From Chitinophaga pinensis DSM 2588 (GTDB lineage Bacteria; Bacteroidota; Bacteroidia; Chitinophagales; Chitinophagaceae), in assembly GCF_000024005.1 (NCBI RefSeq), contig NC_013132.1:6008001-6072000 (forward strand): a DNA stretch of 64,000 bases, given 5' to 3'. Below are positions 60,093 to 64,000 of this stretch, in pieces. Every line of letters starts with the position of its first letter. Position 1 is the stretch's first letter. The translations under genes and the position numbers were made by a program. The notes under the pieces are model-generated. The model saw only the letters and a list, made by a program, of their open reading frames with translations. It was not told where the DNA came from and searched no databases.

Positions 60093-62333
60093 ATGAGCGG
60101 CATCCGCTATATACTTTCTATCAGCTTTCTACTGCTTACGGTCTGTGGACGGTCTCACGCAACTGTGTTTCTTTCCGGAGAAGACGAGCGGTCCGCTGCC
60201 ATTGCCACCATACATACCTTATGGCAACAGGGGGATCGCATTCTTGCTAAACCCCATCCGCTTACAGCCGATTGCGATAGCGCAAAACATATCTCACAGA
60301 AGATGGCCACCCTCAGCCGCAGGTTTAATTATGACCAGGGATTAGGTCTCAGCCAACAGCTCATGAGCGCTGCACTGCGTTACAATAACCAGGGCAACGA
60401 GGCCATCGCTTATGCCATGGAAGCCGTAGACATCCTCAGTAAAGCGGGTACGGAAAAACAGAAAGCAGACGCCTTTATCGAACTGGCAGGCTGCTACAGC
60501 AATGCCGATACCGACCTTCCTGTTAAGATATCCCTGTATGAAAAAGGCGCCCGTAGCTATCACCAGCTGGGCGATAAAGTCCGCGAAGCCGCCCTGCTGG
60601 AAATGATCGGCGATCTCTATCAGCTAAAGAAAGACTATACCACCGCCCTGTCCCGGCTAAAACAGTCACTGGCACTTTACCAGTCCGCCGGCTTTCAGCG
60701 CCTGCAGGGCGTCTATGCACTGATCGGCACCGTCTGCAATGAACAGAACAATTTCGTCGAAGGCTTACGTTATAATATGCTCGCCGTTCAAACCGGCGAA
60801 CAGGTAAAGGATACAAGTCAACTGATGGCCACCGTCTACCACCGCCTGGGCATGAGCTATCATAGTATCAATTATACCCGGCAGGCACTGGAATATTATA
60901 AAAAAGCACTCCTCCTCGCCTATCAGCTGAACGACTCGGCCGCTGTCCAGAACTATCAGCTCAACATTGCCGAACTGTTCATCAAAACCGGTAAATACAA
61001 GGAAAGTATCGATACGCTCAACGTTGCTGTCAATTACCATCCCATCACCGAAGCAGACGACCTCAGTTACGTATACCGGCAATACCTGCGCTTATACCTG
61101 GCCCTGCACGACTACCACAAAGCAAATACCTGGTACCAGAAAATACTGCAACTCTATAATAGCGACAAAGCTTCCGCATATGAAAAAACGGTATCCTCTG
61201 CTTACCTATCTTTGTATCTTGTAGAAACAGGTCGCTTCCGGGAAGCGGCAACGTACCTGAATAGCGCTGCCACACAACAGATTTCATCCGTACAGGGCAA
61301 CGCTATGCTGGAACGCCTCCGCTACAGAACGGATTCGGCACTGGGTAATCTGGCTGGCGCTATTGCACACTTTCAGCAGTATACCGTCTTATCAGATTCA
61401 CTGAATAGCGTGGCACAGACAAGACAGCTGGGGCAACTGCAATTGCAGTTTGAAACTGAAGAAAAGGATAAAGACATTCTGCTGCTGACACAGAAAAGTC
61501 AGCTACAGGCCAGCTCCCTGGAAAAGGAGATCATGATCCGGTACCTGATCATCGGCGGGATATTAGTCCTGATCGTTTTTCTTGTATTGGTCTACAACCG
61601 CTACAGAAGTAATAAGCGGACCAACATCAAACTGGAAGGTCAGCAGCTGGAGATCAACGAACAGAATGAAACACTGAAGGCACTGCTCGATGAAAAAGAA
61701 TGGTTGCTGAAAGAAATACATCACCGGGTAAAGAATAACCTGCAGATTATTATCAGTCTGCTGAACACACAATCGCAATACCTGAACAATGAAGATGCAC
61801 TGGCAGCCATCCGCAACAGCCAGCAACGGATGTACTCCATGTCGCTTATTCACCAGCGCCTGTATCAGACAGAAAACCTCGGAAAGATAGACATGAACTG
61901 GTACATTCCCGAAATGATCACCTACATCAGGGATAGCCTGGATACAAACGCGCATATCACCTTCAAAGTGGATAGCGATCATGTGGCGCTGGATGTAGCA
62001 GAAGCAGTACCACTCGGACTCATTCTGAACGAAGCCGTCAGCAATGCATTGAAATACGCCTTTCCCCATCAGACCAAAGGCAACATTGAAATCAGTTTTA
62101 AAGCCACTCAGGACGGCAATTGCTTCCTGGATATCAGTGACAACGGCGTCGGTATTCCCGAAGGGAAAAACATCGCCGAATCCGCCTCTCTTGGTATGAG
62201 CCTGATGCAGGGACTCAGCCTTCAGCTGGATGGTACATTTACACTGTCCGACAATCATCCGGGCGTATCCATTACGGTCGCCTTCAGATGCAAGGAATTT
62301 ATATCGAACGAAAATATACATACACACACCTGA
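60093..62333 (+). CDS. TPR-containing sensor histidine kinase (HisKA_2 type), paralogue 2
   Basis: 746 residues with the same plan as the gene at 57665: signal peptide, periplasmic TPRs (about 90-430), transmembrane helix (about 483-503), coiled coil, HisKA_2 with EIHHRVKNN (phospho-acceptor about residue 543), HATPase with [21 protein letters not shown] and [10 protein letters not shown]. The catalytic half is almost the same as paralogue 1; the sensor half has diverged, suggesting duplication and a change of signal. Its stop overlaps the ATG of the sigma-54 response regulator (TGATG), so this kinase and that regulator are very likely partners. Confidence 0.94.
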   Translation: MSGIRYILSISFLLLTVCGRSHATVFLSGEDERSAAIATIHTLWQQGDRILAKPHPLTADCDSAKHISQKMATLSRRFNYDQGLGLSQQLMSAALRYNNQGNEAIAYAMEAVDILSKAGTEKQKADAFIELAGCYSNADTDLPVKISLYEKGARSYHQLGDKVREAALLEMIGDLYQLKKDYTTALSRLKQSLALYQSAGFQRLQGVYALIGTVCNEQNNFVEGLRYNMLAVQTGEQVKDTSQLMATVYHRLGMSYHSINYTRQALEYYKKALLLAYQLNDSAAVQNYQLNIAELFIKTGKYKESIDTLNVAVNYHPITEADDLSYVYRQYLRLYLALHDYHKANTWYQKILQLYNSDKASAYEKTVSSAYLSLYLVETGRFREAATYLNSAATQQISSVQGNAMLERLRYRTDSALGNLAGAIAHFQQYTVLSDSLNSVAQTRQLGQLQLQFETEEKDKDILLLTQKSQLQASSLEKEIMIRYLIIGGILVLIVFLVLVYNRYRSNKRTNIKLEGQQLEINEQNETLKALLDEKEWLLKEIHHRVKNNLQIIISLLNTQSQYLNNEDALAAIRNSQQRMYSMSLIHQRLYQTENLGKIDMNWYIPEMITYIRDSLDTNAHITFKVDSDHVALDVAEAVPLGLILNEAVSNALKYAFPHQTKGNIEISFKATQDGNCFLDISDNGVGIPEGKNIAESASLGMSLMQGLSLQLDGTFTLSDNHPGVSITVAFRCKEFISNENIHTHT

Positions 62334-63706
62334 TGAACAGTAAAGGAAACATATTGATAGTTGAAGACGAATTTATTGTCGCAAATGATCTGCGTCTTAT
62401 GCTTCAGAAAGCAGGATACGCCATCTGTGGCATTGCGGCTTCTGTTGTGCAGGCGCGTGCGCTGATTGAAAAACACAGTCCGGAATGGGTATTACTGGAT
62501 ATCATCCTTAAAGGCGACCTGTCCGGTATTGACCTGGGAAAAGAGTTAATGGAGAAAAAAGTACCGTTCCTTTACATTTCCGCCAATACCAACCACCGTA
62601 CCCTGGAAGCGGCCAAACTAACTCAGCCCTATGGTTTCCTTGTAAAGCCTTTCCGGGAAAAAGACCTCTTTGTGATGCTGGACATCGCACGATACAAACA
62701 TCAGACAGAAAACGTGCGCCTGCAGCGGGAAGCTGCCGTAAAAGCAGACACCAACTGCCTGGATGCTATTATCGGGACCAGTCCGAAAACCAAAGAACTG
62801 ATAGAACAGATAAAAATAGTCGCCCCCTCCGATACCTCTGTGCTGATCACCGGCGAAAGTGGTACCGGTAAGGAAATGGTGGCACAATGTATACACCGTC
62901 TCTCTCCACGTGCTAATCGGCCGCTGGTAGTCGTGAACTGCGCCGCCCTGCCCCTCTCCCTCATAGAAACAGAGCTCTTCGGTCATGAAAAAGGCGCTTT
63001 CACCGGCGCAACACAGAAACGTACCGGCCGCTTCGAACAAGCCGATAAAGGCACTATCTTCCTCGACGAGATCGGGGAAATGCCGCCGGATGCACAGGTA
63101 AAACTACTAAGGGTATTACAGGAAAAAGAGATCGAACGTGTAGGCGGAGAAAGCCCGGTAAAAGTGGACGTTCGTATCATTGCAGCTACCAACAGACAAC
63201 TGGAAAAAGAAGTAGCAGAAGGCCGGTTCAGACTGGACCTCTATTACCGCCTGAGTATCTTCCCCCTGGAATTACCGCCGCTGCGAAACAGAAAAGAAGA
63301 CATTCATGCGCTGGCGCACCATTTCCTGAGAAAATATGCTACAAAGAATAATATACCGGTAGAAGGTATCAGCGATAATGCGATGCGGGAACTGATGTCC
63401 TACGACTGGCCGGGTAACATCCGCGAACTGGAACACGTCATCGAAAGACATGTGTTGCTGTCAACCACCCATCAGATTGAGCGTATCGATATGCCGGCAG
63501 CCCTCTTACGGGAAACTGAAACGGTGCAGTCAGGGAAACTGAAAACAATGGAAGAAGTGGAACGTGATCATATCATCAATGCCCTGAAAGCAGGCAAAGG
63601 AAAGGTATCCGGACCAGGCGGCGCAGCCGAACTACTTAGTATGCCCGCCCAGACACTCTACTCCCGCATGAAAAAACTGGGCATTAAACAGACTTTTAAA
63701 GGGTAG
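62333..63706 (+). CDS. Sigma-54-dependent response regulator (NtrC type)
   Basis: 457 residues. The frame is open from 62288, but the ATG at 62333 ([14 protein letters not shown]) starts the receiver properly and overlaps the kinase stop. Receiver 5-122 with Asp56 (LLDIILKG) and Lys in LVKPF; AAA+ domain about 145-375 with Walker A GESGTGKE (174-181), the GAFTGA sigma-54 contact loop, Walker B GTIFLDEIGE and arginine-finger region FRLDLYYRLSIFPL; HTH_8 at the C-terminus (GGAAELLSMPAQTLYSRMKKLGIK). It should activate RpoN-dependent promoters on phosphorylation by the kinase at 60093. Targets unknown. Confidence 0.95.
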   Translation: MNSKGNILIVEDEFIVANDLRLMLQKAGYAICGIAASVVQARALIEKHSPEWVLLDIILKGDLSGIDLGKELMEKKVPFLYISANTNHRTLEAAKLTQPYGFLVKPFREKDLFVMLDIARYKHQTENVRLQREAAVKADTNCLDAIIGTSPKTKELIEQIKIVAPSDTSVLITGESGTGKEMVAQCIHRLSPRANRPLVVVNCAALPLSLIETELFGHEKGAFTGATQKRTGRFEQADKGTIFLDEIGEMPPDAQVKLLRVLQEKEIERVGGESPVKVDVRIIAATNRQLEKEVAEGRFRLDLYYRLSIFPLELPPLRNRKEDIHALAHHFLRKYATKNNIPVEGISDNAMRELMSYDWPGNIRELEHVIERHVLLSTTHQIERIDMPAALLRETETVQSGKLKTMEEVERDHIINALKAGKGKVSGPGGAAELLSMPAQTLYSRMKKLGIKQTFKG

Positions 63707-63710
63707 ATCT

Positions 63711-64000
63711 TTATTCCTCCTGGGACGCGCCGTCTACATTGACGTAATGCGACTTTTTAATACCTAATTTTTTCATTCGCGAATTCAGCGTGGTAGAAGG
63801 CAGTTTCAGTTTTGCCGCGGCCCCGTTAGGCCCGGCAATCCTGCCATTGCAAAGCTTCAATACCTTCAGGATATACTCTTTCTCCATCAGGTCAAGGGGC
63901 AGTATAAATGTACTATCCGGGTCTTTGGACGCCGTAACAGGCACACCCGGCAGGTCTATCTTTGCAATGACCGGTGTGGTGGTCAGCAGCAAAGTTCTCT
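63711..64000 (-). CDS. C-terminal end of a second sigma-54-dependent regulator, cut by window edge
   Basis: About 96 residues are visible, without a real start: the frame continues past position 64000 (the first in-window start would be a TTG). The sequence begins with TLLLTTTPVIAKIDLP, which matches the post-AAA+ segment of the regulator at 62333 (VLLSTTHQIERIDMP), and ends with an HTH_8 (GRIAGPNGAAAKLKLPSTTLNSRMKKLGIK). It is therefore the tail of a paralogous NtrC-type regulator, converging with the first with only 4 bases between stops. Confidence 0.88.
   Translation of the reverse strand, partial: RTLLLTTTPVIAKIDLPGVPVTASKDPDSTFILPLDLMEKEYILKVLKLCNGRIAGPNGAAAKLKLPSTTLNSRMKKLGIKKSHYVNVDGASQEE

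Overview
The window reads as the chromosome of a glycan-degrading Bacteroidota, most like Chitinophaga or a close relative. The grounds are four SusC-type and four SusD-type genes, an ECF sigma/FecR/STN-SusC cascade, many secreted glycoside hydrolases, TAnnTTTG-type promoters and moderate GC content. I see no rRNA, tRNA, phage, transposase or CRISPR array. Genus assignment is inference.

Layout. (1) 1-27.5 kb, all on the minus strand: a polysaccharide utilisation locus aimed most likely at alpha-mannose-containing glycans. It has two GH92 enzymes, a GH38-like enzyme, an SGNH hydrolase, three SusC/SusD sets (one with DUF5004/DUF4961-like lipoproteins) and a lectin-propeller lipoprotein, governed by an ECF sigma factor and a FecR anti-sigma. 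Five copies of one bipartite element (TGGCGG, 12 bases, NA[CG]GTGTC) lie upstream of five transcription units here and probably mark the sigma regulon. (2) 27.6-33.5 kb: ArsR/SRPBCC/DoxX operon with tandem operators, EamA transporter, a surface lipoprotein, a decayed cytochrome c, an SDR and an AraC regulator. (3) 33.6-39.5 kb: a large FAD/Fe-S dehydrogenase, then an apparent small phosphonate-catabolism unit (XRE-cupin regulator, FAD amine oxidoreductase, phosphonatase-like HAD hydrolase). (4) 39.5-41 kb: a PAS protein without a kinase ATPase domain.

(5) 41-56.4 kb: a glucuronoxylan locus. GH115, GH43 and an acetylesterase follow a LacI regulator; a divergent unit holds an SDR and a single reading frame joining mannonate dehydratase (UxuA) to a secreted clan GH-A glycosidase; a SusC/SusD pair converges on the enzymes. 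Three matching LacI-type operators link the divergent promoter region and the SusC upstream region. A plausible flow is: SusCD imports xylan oligosaccharides, esterase, GH43 and GH115 strip side chains, and the released uronate is processed in the cytoplasm through mannonate by UxuA.

(6) 56.8-64 kb: signalling genes. An AraC-type response regulator, two tandem paralogous TPR histidine kinases, a sigma-54-dependent response regulator overlapping the second kinase, and the tail end of another sigma-54 regulator running off the window.
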